DNA from: an uncultured Lachnospiraceae bacterium
GTDB lineage: Bacteria > Bacillota > Clostridia > Lachnospirales > Lachnospiraceae
Length of the DNA: 64,000 nucleotides
Reading direction: 5' to 3'
Assembly: GCA_934432885.1 (NCBI GenBank)
Contig: CAKRYY010000010.1
Coordinates: forward strand, 8,079 to 72,078
A model generated the notes under the pieces. It did no database searches, had not been told where the DNA came from, and worked only from the letters and a program-made list of their open reading frames with translations. Positions within the stretch are counted from its first letter, which is position 1. Every line of letters starts with the position of its first letter. Shown one piece after another: positions 52,999 through 62,160 of this stretch. A program made the position numbers and the translations under genes.

Positions 52999-53022
52999 CA
53001 GGCGGAACTTAAGTTCCGCCTG
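52999..53022 (+). terminator. Perfect palindrome, probable attenuating terminator
   Basis: CAGGCGGAACTT pairs fully with AAGTTCCGCCTG and is followed by TTTCC. It lies between binding protein and ATPase genes, and probably stops most transcripts and protects the binding-protein mRNA end. Confidence 0.75.
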
Positions 53023-53091
53023 TTTCCTAGAAAAATACGACTGCCGGAAGGCGGCTCGTTTCCATTTTGATTAGATATTGGAGGGATACAG

Positions 53092-54636
53092 TTGGCGAAA
53101 GTATTATTGGAAATGAAAAATATCACCAAAACATTCCCTGGAGTAAAAGCCCTTGATAATGTAAATTTAAAAGTTGAGGAGGGCGAGATTCACGCTCTGG
53201 TAGGTGAAAACGGTGCTGGAAAATCCACACTGATGAATGTATTGAGCGGTATCTATCCTTATGGTTCTTATGAGGGAGATATTGTTTACGACGGAGAAGT
53301 GTGCAAATTCAACAAGATTAAAGACAGTGAAGAAAAGGGAATTGTTATCATCCATCAGGAGCTGGCATTGATCCCTTATATGAGTATCGGTGAGAATATG
53401 TTCCTCGGAAACGAGAGAGGACATAAATATGCACTGGACTGGAACGAGACCTATGGTAAGGCAGATGAGCTTTTAAAAACTGTAGGACTCAAAGAGTCTT
53501 CCAGAACGCTGATTAAGGACATCGGCGTCGGCAAGCAGCAGCTTGTTGAGATTGCAAAAGCGCTGGCAAAGAAGGTAAAACTTCTGATTCTGGACGAACC
53601 GACCTCCTCTCTGAATGAGTCGGATTCCCAGGCTTTGTTGGATCTGCTTTTGAAATTCAAAAAGGAAGGCATGACTTCGATTATTATATCTCATAAGTTA
53701 AATGAGGTTTCTTATGTAGCGGATAAGATTACCGTCATCCGTGACGGCTCTACAATCGAGACGCTTGATAAAAAGACGGACGAAATCACAGAGGACCGTA
53801 TCATCAAAGGCATGGTAGGCCGTGATTTGACAGACCGTTTCCCGAAGCGCAAGGATGTAAAGATTGGAGATATCCTGCTTGAAGTAAAAGACTGGAATGT
53901 ATATCATCCTCTTTATACAGAGCGTAAGGTTGTTGACAATGTTAACATCAATGTCAGAAGAGGCGAGGTAGTAGGAATTTCCGGACTGATGGGAGCAGGA
54001 AGAACTGAGCTTGCAATGAGCGTATTCGGAAAGAGCTACGGTACAAATATCAGCGGACAGCTCTTTATCAATGGCAAAGAGGTACATTTACATTCGGTGC
54101 GCGACGCAATCAAAAATAAGCTTGCATATGTAACAGAGGATAGAAAGGGCAATGGTCTTATCCTGAGCAATCCGATTAAAATCAATACGACGATGGCAAA
54201 TCTGGACGCTGTCAGCAGCCATACCATTATTGATAAAGATAAAGAGTATGCAGTTGCCGTAGAATATAAGGAAAAGCTGAAAACGAAATGTCCGACAGTA
54301 GAACAGAACGTAGGTAACTTAAGTGGTGGTAACCAGCAGAAGGTACTGCTTGCAAAATGGATGTTCGCTGATCCGGATGTGCTGATTCTGGATGAACCGA
54401 CCAGAGGTATCGACGTAGGTGCAAAATACGAGATTTACTGTATTATCAACCAGTTGGTAGCTGAGGGCAAGTCGGTTATCATGATCTCCTCTGAGCTCCC
54501 TGAGGTCCTTGGTATGTGCGACCGGATTTATGTCATGAATGAGGGCAGGATTGTCGGAGAACTGGATGGCAAGGAAGCAACACAGGAAGTTATCATGTCA
54601 CACATTTTAAAATCTAGTGCTAGCAAAGGAGCGTAA
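53092..54636 (+). CDS. CUT2 sugar ABC transporter ATPase (MmsA/GguA-like)
   Basis: A 514-residue fused double ATPase. The first cassette has Walker [10 protein letters not shown] (about 38-46) and [13 protein letters not shown]; its signature is [15 protein letters not shown]. The second has [14 protein letters not shown] and [18 protein letters not shown]. This is the CUT2 type (RbsA, XylG, MmsA). The start is TTG with GGAGGG upstream; no ATG fits. It energises the permease at 54640. Confidence 0.95.
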   Translation: MAKVLLEMKNITKTFPGVKALDNVNLKVEEGEIHALVGENGAGKSTLMNVLSGIYPYGSYEGDIVYDGEVCKFNKIKDSEEKGIVIIHQELALIPYMSIGENMFLGNERGHKYALDWNETYGKADELLKTVGLKESSRTLIKDIGVGKQQLVEIAKALAKKVKLLILDEPTSSLNESDSQALLDLLLKFKKEGMTSIIISHKLNEVSYVADKITVIRDGSTIETLDKKTDEITEDRIIKGMVGRDLTDRFPKRKDVKIGDILLEVKDWNVYHPLYTERKVVDNVNINVRRGEVVGISGLMGAGRTELAMSVFGKSYGTNISGQLFINGKEVHLHSVRDAIKNKLAYVTEDRKGNGLILSNPIKINTTMANLDAVSSHTIIDKDKEYAVAVEYKEKLKTKCPTVEQNVGNLSGGNQQKVLLAKWMFADPDVLILDEPTRGIDVGAKYEIYCIINQLVAEGKSVIMISSELPEVLGMCDRIYVMNEGRIVGELDGKEATQEVIMSHILKSSASKGA

Positions 54637-54639
54637 ACA

Positions 54640-55818
54640 ATGGATAAAGCAAAAATTTCAGCAGGAATTAAAAAGTATACGATGATTATTGCGCTGATTC
54701 TGGTTACCCTGTTCTTCACATGGAAGACGGGCGGGAAAATCCTGCTTCCCCAGAACGTAAGTAACCTGATTGCGCAGAACGCTTATGTATTTGTACTTGC
54801 AACTGGTATGTTGTTATGTATCCTGACCGGTGGCAACATCGACCTTTCCGTAGGTTCGGTTGTTTGCTTTGTTGGTGCAATCGGTGCAACCCTGATGGAA
54901 ACCAAGGGCGTAAATGTATGGGTATCCATTCTGGTTATGGTACTGGTAGGTACTGCAATCGGTGCATGGCAGGGCTTCTGGATTGCCTTCGTACATGTTC
55001 CTCCATTCATTACCACACTTTCTGGTATGCTGGTATTCAGAGGACTTTCCAACGTTGTATTACAGGGTCTGACAGTATCCATTACCAATGAGTTCTTCGT
55101 AAAGCTGTTCGGCGGCGGTGCTGATTGCTATATACCGGATTTTATCGGCGGCGGTGAAGGTCTGAATCTGACCTGTATGATTATTGGTGTCCTGGCATGT
55201 GCAGTCTATGTTATTACGATTTTAAAGGGACGTATGGCAAGAGCGAAGAAGGGCTATGAGATGGAAGCACTTGCGCCTGCAATGGCAAAGATGATTCTTA
55301 TCTGTCTTGTTATCCTCGCATTTACCTATAAGCTGGCACAGTATAAAGGTATTCCGACAGCTCTGATCTGGGTTATGATTGTTGTTGTTATCTATGGCTA
55401 CATTACCTCCATGACAACGACAGGACGTTACTTCTACGCAGTCGGCGGCAACGAGAAGGCTACAAAGCTTTCCGGTATCAACACAGAAAAGGTATATTTC
55501 ATTGCATATACAAATATGGGCTTTTTATCTGCACTTGCAGGTATGCTGACAATCGCACGTATGACCTCTGCACAGCCAACTTATGGTCAGAACTACGAAA
55601 TGGATGCAATCGGCTCCTGCTTCATCGGCGGCGCTTCTGCTTACGGCGGAACCGGTACAGTACCGGGCGTTATCGTTGGTGCAGTTCTGATGGGTGTTAT
55701 CAACTTGGGTATGAGTATCATGGGTGTTGATGCCAACTACCAGAAGGTTGTAAAGGGTCTTGTACTTTTGGCAGCCGTTATCTTCGATGTAATTTCCAAG
55801 AAGGGCGGAAAGAATTAA
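54640..55818 (+). CDS. CUT2 sugar ABC transporter permease (MmsB/GguB-like)
   Basis: A 392-residue permease with about ten helices. GGNIDLSVGSVVCFVGAIGA and VPPFITTLSGMLVFRG are the conserved CUT2 motifs, with the EAA-like loop in TGRYFYAVGGNEKATKLSGI and the C-terminal GSCFIGGASAYGGTGTVPG. The extra central loop (ARAKKGYEMEALAPAM) marks the longer MmsB/GguB/XylH type rather than RbsC. It starts three bases after the ATPase gene. Confidence 0.95.
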   Translation: MDKAKISAGIKKYTMIIALILVTLFFTWKTGGKILLPQNVSNLIAQNAYVFVLATGMLLCILTGGNIDLSVGSVVCFVGAIGATLMETKGVNVWVSILVMVLVGTAIGAWQGFWIAFVHVPPFITTLSGMLVFRGLSNVVLQGLTVSITNEFFVKLFGGGADCYIPDFIGGGEGLNLTCMIIGVLACAVYVITILKGRMARAKKGYEMEALAPAMAKMILICLVILAFTYKLAQYKGIPTALIWVMIVVVIYGYITSMTTTGRYFYAVGGNEKATKLSGINTEKVYFIAYTNMGFLSALAGMLTIARMTSAQPTYGQNYEMDAIGSCFIGGASAYGGTGTVPGVIVGAVLMGVINLGMSIMGVDANYQKVVKGLVLLAAVIFDVISKKGGKN

Positions 55819-55851
55819 ACAGGGATTTTTGGGTATTCCCATTATCTAATC

Positions 55852-55888
55852 AAAAAAGGGTCCGGTGCTTTGCACTGGGCTCTTTTTT
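55852..55888 (+). terminator. Terminator after the first sugar transporter
   Basis: AAAAGGGTCCGGTGC pairs imperfectly with GCACTGGGCTCTTTT around TTT, with a T6 tail. Confidence 0.85.
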
Positions 55889-55914
55889 GATACCTGCCCG
55901 TGCACATAAGTCAT

Positions 55915-55971
55915 ACAAATGTCATATTTGGGAGCAAAAAAAGTGACATTTGTCATGTAAAAGTGATTACA
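55915..55971 (+). promoter_or_regulatory. Candidate operator region before the RbsB-like gene
   Basis: ACAAATGTCA (55915-55924) is repeated inverted as TGACATTTGT (55944-55953) with 19 bp between. Immediately after comes TGTAAAAGTGATTACA (55956-55971), a TGTAA-N6-TTACA element like LacI-type or catabolite sites. TAAGAT at 56003 is a possible -10. A short CAAAC/GTTTG hairpin abuts the ribosome binding site. Confidence 0.5.
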
Positions 55972-56051
55972 AAAAACAGGTGTGCCTTTTCCTTAGAATG
56001 AGTAAGATAACATTGTAACAGAAAACAAACCATGTTTGGGAGGAAAGGCAA

Positions 56052-57104
56052 ATGAAAAGAAAAGTTTTAAGCGCAATCTTAAGCGTAGCAATGGTAGCAG
56101 CCATGCTCGTTGGATGCGGCTCAAAGGAAGCAGAGACAGCAGCACCTGCAGCAGATGCAGCAGCTCCGGCAACAGAGCAGGCAGCAGAGCAGACCGCGGA
56201 AACCGCAGTAGCGGAAGCACAGGCAGCAGTTGGCGAAAGACCGGAAGGCGGTTACAAGTTTGGATATACCTGTATGGATGGCTCCAACCCGTTCTTCGTA
56301 ATCCTTGAGCAGACAATTCGTGAAGAGGTAGAGGCAAACGGCGATACACTGGTATCCTTTGACCCTGCAAACGACGTTACCCGCCAGATCAGCGGTGTAG
56401 AAGATTTAATCGCACAGGGAATCGATGCAATGTTCATGAACCCGGCAGAAGCAGAAGGTATCCTTCCTGCATTAGACGCTCTGAAGGAAGCAGGTATTCC
56501 GATTGTTGGTTTCGATACAGAAGTTGCTGATATGAGCTATCTGGTATCTTATGCAGGTTCTGATAACTACAATGCAGGTTATGTATGTGGTGAAGACCTC
56601 GTAAAGAAATGCCCGGACGGCGGCCCGATTATCGTACTGGATTCTCCGACCATGAATTCTGTAACAGACAGAACAAACGGCTTTTTGGATGCAATCAAGG
56701 ACAAGGGCTTTGACATCGTTGCACAGCAGGATGCAAAGGGAAATCTGGAAGTATCCATGGGAATCGCAGAAGACCTTCTTCAGGCACATAGCGATGTTGT
56801 AGCAATCTTTGGTGGAAATGACCCGACAGCACTTGGCGCACTTGCAGCAGCAAACGCAGCAGGCTTAACAGACTGCAAGATTTACGGTGTAGACGGTTCT
56901 CCTGACATCAAGGCAGAGCTTGCATCCGGAAACTCTCTGATTGAAGGAACTGGCGCACAGTCTCCGATCAGCATTGCAAAGAAATCTGTAGAAATCATGT
57001 ACAAATATCTTGCAGGCGAAAAGGTAGACGCTAAGTATCCGGTAGAGACATTCCTGATTACCGCAGACAACGTTGCTGATTACGGCACAGATGGATGGCA
57101 GTAA
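56052..57104 (+). CDS. RbsB-like sugar-binding lipoprotein
   Basis: A 350-residue solute-binding lipoprotein with signal peptide ending LVGC (Cys near 22) and an Ala/Glu-rich linker. The domain reads YKFGYTCMDGSNPFF, AMFMNPAEAEGILPAL, GGNDPTALGALAAANAAG and IYGVDGSPDIKAELASG, the RbsB/ribose-allose-like pattern. It opens the second CUT2 operon. Its homologue beside the kinase is at 59801. The signal-peptide DNA is nearly the same as at 51800, although the mature domains belong to different groups. Confidence 0.94.
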   Translation: MKRKVLSAILSVAMVAAMLVGCGSKEAETAAPAADAAAPATEQAAEQTAETAVAEAQAAVGERPEGGYKFGYTCMDGSNPFFVILEQTIREEVEANGDTLVSFDPANDVTRQISGVEDLIAQGIDAMFMNPAEAEGILPALDALKEAGIPIVGFDTEVADMSYLVSYAGSDNYNAGYVCGEDLVKKCPDGGPIIVLDSPTMNSVTDRTNGFLDAIKDKGFDIVAQQDAKGNLEVSMGIAEDLLQAHSDVVAIFGGNDPTALGALAAANAAGLTDCKIYGVDGSPDIKAELASGNSLIEGTGAQSPISIAKKSVEIMYKYLAGEKVDAKYPVETFLITADNVADYGTDGWQ

Positions 57105-57124
57105 GCAATTAGGCAGTGAAAGTA

Positions 57125-57153
57125 AAAAAGGGGCTAGCAAAACAGCCCCTTTT
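57125..57153 (+). terminator. Intra-operon terminator after the RbsB-like gene
   Basis: AAAAGGGGCT pairs with AGCCCCTTTT around an eight-base loop. It probably makes binding-protein mRNA more abundant than the rest of the operon. Confidence 0.85.
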
Positions 57154-57187
57154 CTACATCGTAGAATGTAAAGGAAGGTGATAGGGG

Positions 57188-58672
57188 TTGGCAGGAGAAT
57201 ATTTGCTGGAGATGCGGGGAATTCAAAAACGCTTTCCCGGCGTAATTGCTCTGAATAATGTAGACCTCACAGTAAAGGCGGGAGAGGTACATGCGCTTCT
57301 CGGAGAGAATGGTGCGGGAAAATCCACGCTGATTAAGGTTCTGGGAGGTATTTATATTGCAGAGGCAGGAGAAATTTATATAGAAGGGAAAAAGGTTGTA
57401 ATCGATGGCGTTAAGGCGGCGCAGGAAAATGGAATTGCGATTATCCATCAGGAGCTGGTGCTTGTACCGCACATGACAGTGGCAGAAAATATTTTCCTGG
57501 GAAGAGAGCCTTTAAAGGGCAGATTTGTCAACAGCAGACAGATGAGCGAGGATGCGCAGGCACTTCTGGACGCCAATAATATGAAAATATCGGCGGACGC
57601 TTTAGTAGGAAGCCTGACCATTGCGCAGCAGCAGATGGTTGAAATTGTAAAGGCGATTTCCTTCAATTCCAAAATCCTTGTTATGGATGAGCCGACGTCC
57701 TCCATTTCTGATAAGGAAGTGGATTTCCTTTTTGAAACGATGCGGAGTCTCGTAAAGAAGGGCGTAGGCATTATTTATATTTCCCATAAGATGAGTGAGC
57801 TGGAGCAGATTTGTGACAGAGTTACCGTTATGCGGGATGGTGAATATGTCGGGACGAAGGTGGTTAAAGAGACCAACAAGGACGAACTGATTGCAATGAT
57901 GGTAGGACGTGAGCTTACCAACTATTATACAAGAGATTTCCAGATACCCGGAGAGACTGTTTTGCGGTGCAGCCATATTTCTGATGGAAAAATGGCGCAG
58001 GACGCAAGCTTTGAGGTAAAACGCGGAGAAATCGTAGGATTTGCCGGACTGGTAGGCGCAGGGCGCAGTGAGGTCATGAAATGTATATTTGGTCTGACCA
58101 AGGACTATAAGGGCGAAATCGAGATTGACGGCAAGCCAGTACATATTAAAAATCCGATTGAAGCAATGAAACAGGGAATTGCGCTGGTGCCGGAGGACCG
58201 TAAGCTGGAAGCGCTCTATAAGGTACAGAGTGTACGGTACAATTCGACAATAGAGGTACTGGGTGATTTTATTAAGGGTATTTTTGTAGACAGCGCAAAG
58301 GAAGAAGCGATTACGCAGAAATACATCGATATGCTTTCAACCAAGACTTCGTCTCAGGAACAGCTTGCAGGAAACCTTTCCGGCGGAAACCAGCAGAAGG
58401 TTATCATTGGAAGATGGCTTGCAACCAATCCCAAAATCCTGATTTTGGATGAGCCGACAAGAGGTGTGGATGTAGGTGCAAAATCTGAGATTTATGCAAT
58501 CATGAACGAGCTCGTGAAAAACGGGATGTCGATTATTATGATTTCCTCTGAAATGCCGGAAATCATCAATATGAGCGACCGTATTTATGTTATGAACGAA
58601 GGAACGATTACCGGGTGCCTGAACCGGGATGAGGTATCGCAGGAAGCGATTATGAAGCTTGCAGCAAACTAA
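57188..58672 (+). CDS. CUT2 sugar ABC transporter ATPase (RbsA-like)
   Basis: A 494-residue double ATPase: Walker [10 protein letters not shown] (about 39-47), first-half signature SLTIAQQQMVEIVKAI, LVMDEPTSSISDKE, then second-half [14 protein letters not shown] and [18 protein letters not shown]. The start is TTG at 57188 with GGAAGGTGATAGG upstream. It pairs with the RbsC-like permease starting 21 bp downstream. Confidence 0.95.
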   Translation: MAGEYLLEMRGIQKRFPGVIALNNVDLTVKAGEVHALLGENGAGKSTLIKVLGGIYIAEAGEIYIEGKKVVIDGVKAAQENGIAIIHQELVLVPHMTVAENIFLGREPLKGRFVNSRQMSEDAQALLDANNMKISADALVGSLTIAQQQMVEIVKAISFNSKILVMDEPTSSISDKEVDFLFETMRSLVKKGVGIIYISHKMSELEQICDRVTVMRDGEYVGTKVVKETNKDELIAMMVGRELTNYYTRDFQIPGETVLRCSHISDGKMAQDASFEVKRGEIVGFAGLVGAGRSEVMKCIFGLTKDYKGEIEIDGKPVHIKNPIEAMKQGIALVPEDRKLEALYKVQSVRYNSTIEVLGDFIKGIFVDSAKEEAITQKYIDMLSTKTSSQEQLAGNLSGGNQQKVIIGRWLATNPKILILDEPTRGVDVGAKSEIYAIMNELVKNGMSIIMISSEMPEIINMSDRIYVMNEGTITGCLNRDEVSQEAIMKLAAN

Positions 58673-58693
58673 AGGAAACAGGAGGAAAAAAGC

Positions 58694-59695
58694 ATGGCTC
58701 AGGAAAAAGCAGCAAAGAGTGCTGCAGGTTCAAGATTCGGAAAAGCAGTAAAACTGTATTTTAAAGAAAATTTGGGTATTATTCTCGCATTACTTGCATT
58801 ATGTATTTTTCTTGCGGTAAATCCGCTGACAAATACCTCGTTTTTGACACAGAAAAATGTATTTAACGTTCTGCGTCAGATTTCAACTAACCTGTATCTG
58901 GCATGTGGTATGACAATGGTAATTATCCTCGGGGGCATCGACCTTTCCGTTGGTTCAATTATCGCATTGTCCGGCTGTGTGGCAGCGGGCTGTGTGTCAA
59001 GATATAATATGCCGATTGCAGCAGCTATCGTATGCGGCGTGCTGATCGGTCTGGTTGTAGGTATGTTTAACGGCTGGGTAATTGCAAAGACTACGATTCC
59101 TGCATTCATCGTAACGCTGGCGACAATGAATATTGCCAAGGGCTTTGCCTATGTATACACAGGCGGTTCACCAGTGCGTGTTGTAACAAAGGAATGGCAG
59201 TTTATCGGAGCTGGTTATATCGGACCGGTACCGACACCAGTATGTATTTTAGCAGTCGTACTCATCATTACAGCAATTATTATGAACAAGACAAAGCTGG
59301 GACGGCATATATATGCCGTCGGCGGTAACGCACAGGCAGCAGAGTTTTCCGGTATCAGCGTTGCAAGAGTAAAATTCCTTGTACATACCTACTCTGGCAT
59401 TATGGCAGGTCTGGCAGGTATCGTACTGGCATCCCGTATGTATTCAGGACAGCCGACTGCAGGAGATGGTGCAGAAATGGATGCCATTGCAGCCGTTGTT
59501 GTCGGCGGCACCAGTATGGCAGGCGGCTCCGGTAAGATTGGCGGAACCATCATCGGCGGATTGATTATCGGTGTTTTGAACAATGGTCTGAACCTGATGA
59601 ATGTTAATTCCTTCTGGCAGTACGTTGTAAAAGGATGCGTTATTTTACTTGCGGTATTTGTAGATTATATCCGTAACAAGAAATCCAAACTGTAG
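58694..59695 (+). CDS. CUT2 sugar ABC transporter permease (RbsC-like)
   Basis: A 333-residue permease with about ten helices, the RbsC length. LGGIDLSVGSIIALSGCVAAG, TIPAFIVTLATMNIAKG, GRHIYAVGGNAQAAEFSGI and VVGGTSMAGGSGKIGGTIIG are typical. AGGAGG precedes the ATG. The substrate cannot be fixed beyond a ribose- or hexose-like sugar. Confidence 0.95.
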   Translation: MAQEKAAKSAAGSRFGKAVKLYFKENLGIILALLALCIFLAVNPLTNTSFLTQKNVFNVLRQISTNLYLACGMTMVIILGGIDLSVGSIIALSGCVAAGCVSRYNMPIAAAIVCGVLIGLVVGMFNGWVIAKTTIPAFIVTLATMNIAKGFAYVYTGGSPVRVVTKEWQFIGAGYIGPVPTPVCILAVVLIITAIIMNKTKLGRHIYAVGGNAQAAEFSGISVARVKFLVHTYSGIMAGLAGIVLASRMYSGQPTAGDGAEMDAIAAVVVGGTSMAGGSGKIGGTIIGGLIIGVLNNGLNLMNVNSFWQYVVKGCVILLAVFVDYIRNKKSKL

Positions 59696-59701
59696 GAAAT
59701 A

Positions 59702-59710
59702 TGGTATAAT
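59702..59710 (+). promoter_or_regulatory. Extended -10 promoter of the second sensing operon
   Basis: TGG followed by consensus TATAAT (59705-59710), just after the permease stop. No clear -35. Confidence 0.65.
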
Positions 59711-59729
59711 AACATATAAAAACAAAAGC

Positions 59730-59779
59730 AGGGATTGGAAGTATGGAGCCATAACGGCAGCTTCATATTTTCAATCCCT
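59730..59779 (+). promoter_or_regulatory. Long leader hairpin
   Basis: AGGGATTG (59730) pairs with CAATCCCT (to 59779), with further pairing inside (GTATG/CATAT, AGC/GCT). No T tail follows, so it may be an mRNA-stabilising or regulatory hairpin rather than a terminator. Confidence 0.5.
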
Positions 59780-59800
59780 TAACGAGCAAAATGAACGATA

Positions 59801-60820
59801 ATGGGAAAAGTGTCCGTCAAAGAAGAGCAGGAAATGGAAAAGAAGGTAAAGAAGCGGAAAATTGTTTTATATGAGGCGCTTGCCGTAATGCTGGCAGCTA
59901 CGGTGCTGCTTTTGGTCTGCTATGGCTGCGGAAGCGGACGCGATAGGAATGTGTTTCTGCAGACACAGCCGAGAAAATTCGGTGCAACTTATATGACGAT
60001 GAACAATCCGTATTTTCAGGATATGAATGCGCAGATAGAGGAAATCGTTGAGGCAAACGGCGATATTCTTGTTTACCGTGACCCGGCGCAGAATCAGGAA
60101 AAGCAGAATGAGCAGATTATGGATATGCTGGAGGAGGGCATTACGGCTCTTTTCTTAAATCCCGTAAACTGGGAAACTGTAAGACCGGCGCTGATTGCCT
60201 GCCATGAAGCAAATGTTCCGGTATTTGTAATCGATACGCTGGTATATGATGACGAATATGTCGTATTTTCTATTCTTTCAGATAACTATGGCGCAGGCGT
60301 GCAGTGTGCGCAGGATATGATGAAAAAGAGGGACTCGGCGCGGATTGTGATTTTGGACAGCCCCGGCACGAAATCCATTGATGACAGAAAACAGGGCTTT
60401 CTGGATACCATTGCCGGTCATGACCGGTATCAGGTAGTGGCGCAGCTTCATGGAAAGGGCGAGCTTGAGGTTTCAATGGAAGCAATGGAGGGCTTACTGC
60501 ACACGGATACGACCTTTGACGTCGTATTTGGCGGAAATGACCCGACGGCATTGGGAGCGCTTGCTGCCTTGCAGATGAATCAACGGCAGGAGGGTATCCT
60601 GATTTATGGAATTGACGGTTCGCCGGATGGCAAGGTCATGATTAACGAGGGGTATATGGAAGGAACCAGTGCCCAAAGACCTATAGTCATTGCCAACCAG
60701 GCGCTTGAGATGGCGTATGATTATCTGGAGGGCAAGGAAGTGGAAAAGCTGGTAATCGTACCGGTAACAATGATTACGAAGGATAATATCAGTCAGTTTG
60801 ACCTTGCGGGCTGGCAGTAA
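59801..60820 (+). CDS. RbsB-like binding protein beside a two-component system
   Basis: A 339-residue protein with a basic N-terminus and a hydrophobic segment (about 23-43) ending VCYGCGSG, where a non-canonical lipobox is possible. The domain reads KFGATYMTMNNPYFQD, GGNDPTALGALAAL and IYGIDGSPDGKVMINEG, strikingly like the transporter protein at 56052 (shared GGNDPTALGALAA and ending DLAGWQ versus DGWQ). The kinase gene follows after 11 bp. It most likely serves as the kinase's sugar sensor. Confidence 0.85.
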   Translation: MGKVSVKEEQEMEKKVKKRKIVLYEALAVMLAATVLLLVCYGCGSGRDRNVFLQTQPRKFGATYMTMNNPYFQDMNAQIEEIVEANGDILVYRDPAQNQEKQNEQIMDMLEEGITALFLNPVNWETVRPALIACHEANVPVFVIDTLVYDDEYVVFSILSDNYGAGVQCAQDMMKKRDSARIVILDSPGTKSIDDRKQGFLDTIAGHDRYQVVAQLHGKGELEVSMEAMEGLLHTDTTFDVVFGGNDPTALGALAALQMNQRQEGILIYGIDGSPDGKVMINEGYMEGTSAQRPIVIANQALEMAYDYLEGKEVEKLVIVPVTMITKDNISQFDLAGWQ

Positions 60821-60831
60821 GGAGAGACGGT

Positions 60832-62160
60832 ATGCAGAAGCTGAAGCTCCGCGACATCAGGGTTGCAATGATGATCGTGAATTTTATCGCGGTACTTTTC
60901 GTATCCTGCTCGATTGCAGTAACAACTGAAAAAATCTGTTCGGAATATGTTGCACGGGAGTTTTTGGATACGGTAGCGGCGATTCCGGTCAGACCCTGGG
61001 CGAATGTACATATTGTCCTGCTTCTGTATGCGTTTCTGATTTTGAACTTTATTGCAAGAGAAGCAAATTATCTGAAACAGACGAAGGCAATTTATGTATC
61101 GCTGGTAATGGATTTTGCAGTCAGCGCAATTATTGTAGTTGTCCTTAATTTTAACTATAACGGTATTTTCTTTCTGGTGTTTACCGGAATCATTCTTTAT
61201 GTCAAGGGCGATAAGGGGAAATATATGATGATTGGTCTGGCGCTTATGAGCTTTCTGCTGACAGATTCGAAGCTCCTTTCGTTAAATTACGACCTGTATT
61301 CCCTCAACAATTATTTTAATTATTATGAGGCATCGGTACAGCAATACCTTGTGATTGTCTCAAACCTGTTAAGCTCGCTTAATATCATTCTGTTCATGAT
61401 TTACTGCATTTTGATGATTCAGCAGCAGAGAGGAACGATCGAAGAGGTCAATCTCTTATATGAGGAGATTCGGCGTACCAATGCAGATCTGCAGAATGCT
61501 AATAATCAACTTGAGGAGTATGCCAAGATTACGGAGCGGATGGGTGAAACGAAAGAAAGAAACCGTCTTGCAAGAGAAATCCATGATACGCTGGGACATA
61601 CGCTGACAGGGCTTTCTGTTGGAATAGATGCCTGCATTGCCACAGTAGAGGCTGCTCCGAAGGAAGCAAAATTGCATCTGGAGAAGCTCTCGGCGGTTGC
61701 GAGAAATGGTCTTTTGGACATCAGGCGCTCGGTAAATGAATTGAAGCCGGACTCTTTGGAACGGCTTAGTCTGGAAGCTGCGATCACAAAGATGATTACG
61801 GATATGAAGTCGATTACCGATATGGAAATCTTCTTTGACTGTGAAATCAGACCGCTTAAATTTGATGAGGATGAGGAAAGTGCGATTTATCGCGTTATTC
61901 AGGAAAGCCTGACCAATGCAATGCGGCATGGAAAGGCGAGCCGGGTACGGATTGTCATGAAAAAGCAGGAGGATCAGGTGCTTTTAACGATTCGGGATAA
62001 CGGAATTGGCTGTGCAGAGATTAAAAATGGTTTTGGAACAAAGCATATTATGGAACGGATTGGCATGCTGAATGGAACGGTGGAGTTTGAGAGTGAAAAT
62101 GGGGAAGGCTTCGGCGTAATCGCCAGAATACCAATCAGGTGGGGTGAAGAATATGATTAA
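60832..62160 (+). CDS. Polytopic NarL/DesK-type sensor histidine kinase
   Basis: A 442-residue kinase. The first 200 residues hold about six membrane helices with only short outside loops. A coiled coil (about 203-235) leads to the HisKA_3 motif RNRLAREIHDTLGHTLTG with phospho-His near 251, then an HATPase with QESLTNAMRHGKA and IRDNGIGC. The lack of an extracellular sensor domain fits signalling through the separate binding protein upstream. Its gene overlaps the response regulator. Confidence 0.9.
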   Translation: MQKLKLRDIRVAMMIVNFIAVLFVSCSIAVTTEKICSEYVAREFLDTVAAIPVRPWANVHIVLLLYAFLILNFIAREANYLKQTKAIYVSLVMDFAVSAIIVVVLNFNYNGIFFLVFTGIILYVKGDKGKYMMIGLALMSFLLTDSKLLSLNYDLYSLNNYFNYYEASVQQYLVIVSNLLSSLNIILFMIYCILMIQQQRGTIEEVNLLYEEIRRTNADLQNANNQLEEYAKITERMGETKERNRLAREIHDTLGHTLTGLSVGIDACIATVEAAPKEAKLHLEKLSAVARNGLLDIRRSVNELKPDSLERLSLEAAITKMITDMKSITDMEIFFDCEIRPLKFDEDEESAIYRVIQESLTNAMRHGKASRVRIVMKKQEDQVLLTIRDNGIGCAEIKNGFGTKHIMERIGMLNGTVEFESENGEGFGVIARIPIRWGEEYD

